DNA of 6,921 nt from Smithellaceae bacterium (lineage in GTDB: Bacteria; Desulfobacterota; Syntrophia; Syntrophales; Smithellaceae): positions 1 to 6,921 of the forward strand of contig JAQVQT010000027.1 in the NCBI GenBank assembly GCA_028701435.1, given 5' to 3'. This document shows positions 6,625 to 6,921 of this stretch, one piece after another. Below the pieces are notes generated by a model. The model did not search any database and was not told the DNA's origin. It worked only from the letters and a program-made list of their open reading frames with translations. The translations under genes were made by a program, and so were the position numbers. The stretch's first letter is position 1. Each line of letters begins with the position of its first letter.

Positions 6625-6921
6625 ATGCTGTCCAGCATTCCCCGCGCGTCTCAAAACCGGTTGAAAAAGTGGGCGAAGCTTTCCGACGCGAAGTTTCGCC
6701 GCACGGAAGGCCTGTTTCTGGCCGAAGGAGTGAAAGTTGTCGAAGAACTGCTGAAAAGCGGCCTGGAAGCGGAAGCCCTGCTCGTCCTGTCGGAAAAATT
6801 TTCCGTCTGGGAGAAAATTCTTCGCGAGGCGAAGAGCAGCGTCCCCGTATGTCAATTGACGCGCCCGGAGTGGAAAAAACTGAGCCAGGACAAAGAGCCC
6901 GAAGGAGTGATGGCCGTTGTC
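6625..6921 (+). CDS. TrmH/SpoU-family rRNA/tRNA 2'-O-methyltransferase, N-terminal part
   Basis: The first 99 codons are present and the frame is open at the window edge. The segment RLKKWAKLSDAKFRRTEGLFLAEGVKVVEELLKSG (12-46) is the typical N-terminal substrate-binding domain of SpoU/TrmH-type RNA ribose methyltransferases: a basic helix, then the 'EGLFLAEG' strand and a helix. The sequence ends in EPEGVMAVV, the motif that closes this domain before the knotted SAM-binding SPOUT domain, which lies outside the window. The ATG at 6625 is preferred because the ATG at 6620 is in another frame that stops after 14 codons. GGAG at 6611-6614 or AGGA at 6617-6620 can serve as the ribosome-binding site and overlaps the end of the TerC gene. 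The modified nucleotide cannot be told from this part. Confidence 0.85.
   Translation, partial: MLSSIPRASQNRLKKWAKLSDAKFRRTEGLFLAEGVKVVEELLKSGLEAEALLVLSEKFSVWEKILREAKSSVPVCQLTRPEWKKLSQDKEPEGVMAVV

Noticed and set aside
5327..6664. 445-codon plus-strand frame overlapping the flavoprotein 3' end and the TerC gene
   Set aside because: It is out of frame with both real genes, has a low-complexity Arg/Gly-rich product and no ribosome-binding site. The TerC frame carries the conserved membrane motifs.

Overview
The window comes from a GC-rich bacterium that ends ordinary genes at TGA but very probably also decodes TGA as selenocysteine. The genes and the Sec usage suggest an anaerobe; Desulfobacterota or Synergistota would fit, but the sequence alone does not settle the phylum. 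There are no mobile elements, CRISPR arrays, rRNA or tRNA genes.

The left third (1-2263, minus strand) is one uninterrupted reading frame that runs off the window. It fuses a complete FGGY-family sugar kinase, closest in layout to the autoinducer-2 kinase LsrK, to the N-terminal two thirds of a D-isomer-specific 2-hydroxyacid dehydrogenase. A near-consensus sigma-70 promoter and a good ribosome-binding site precede it. The 174-base divergent intergenic region (2264-2437) separates it from a plus-strand gene series.

The plus-strand series is trxB (thioredoxin reductase), lgt (prolipoprotein diacylglyceryl transferase), a CoA-disulfide reductase/NADH oxidase-type flavoprotein, a TerC/Alx-family membrane protein and the start of a TrmH/SpoU-family RNA methyltransferase. 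After the 71-base trxB-lgt gap the spacings are only 14, 18 and 7 bases, so lgt onward looks like one transcription unit. trxB may be partly separated from it by a weak hairpin.

The most notable item is the flavoprotein at 4329-5660. Its frame carries an in-frame TGA at codon 44, exactly where the family has its single redox-active cysteine. The TGA is followed by a perfect 8-bp hairpin with a GGG loop, and a lower stem CCTGA/TCAGG contains the TGA itself. This fits a bacterial SECIS element, so I call the gene a selenoprotein rather than two genes or a pseudogene. A standard gene caller would start it at the ATG just after the TGA and lose both the FAD-binding N-terminus and the catalytic residue.

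Taken together, the plus-strand genes cover cytoplasmic thiol redox (TrxB, the Sec-dependent disulfide reductase), envelope lipoprotein maturation (Lgt), probable metal ion export (TerC) and RNA modification. The kinase-dehydrogenase fusion is a separate, divergently transcribed carbohydrate or signal-metabolite function.
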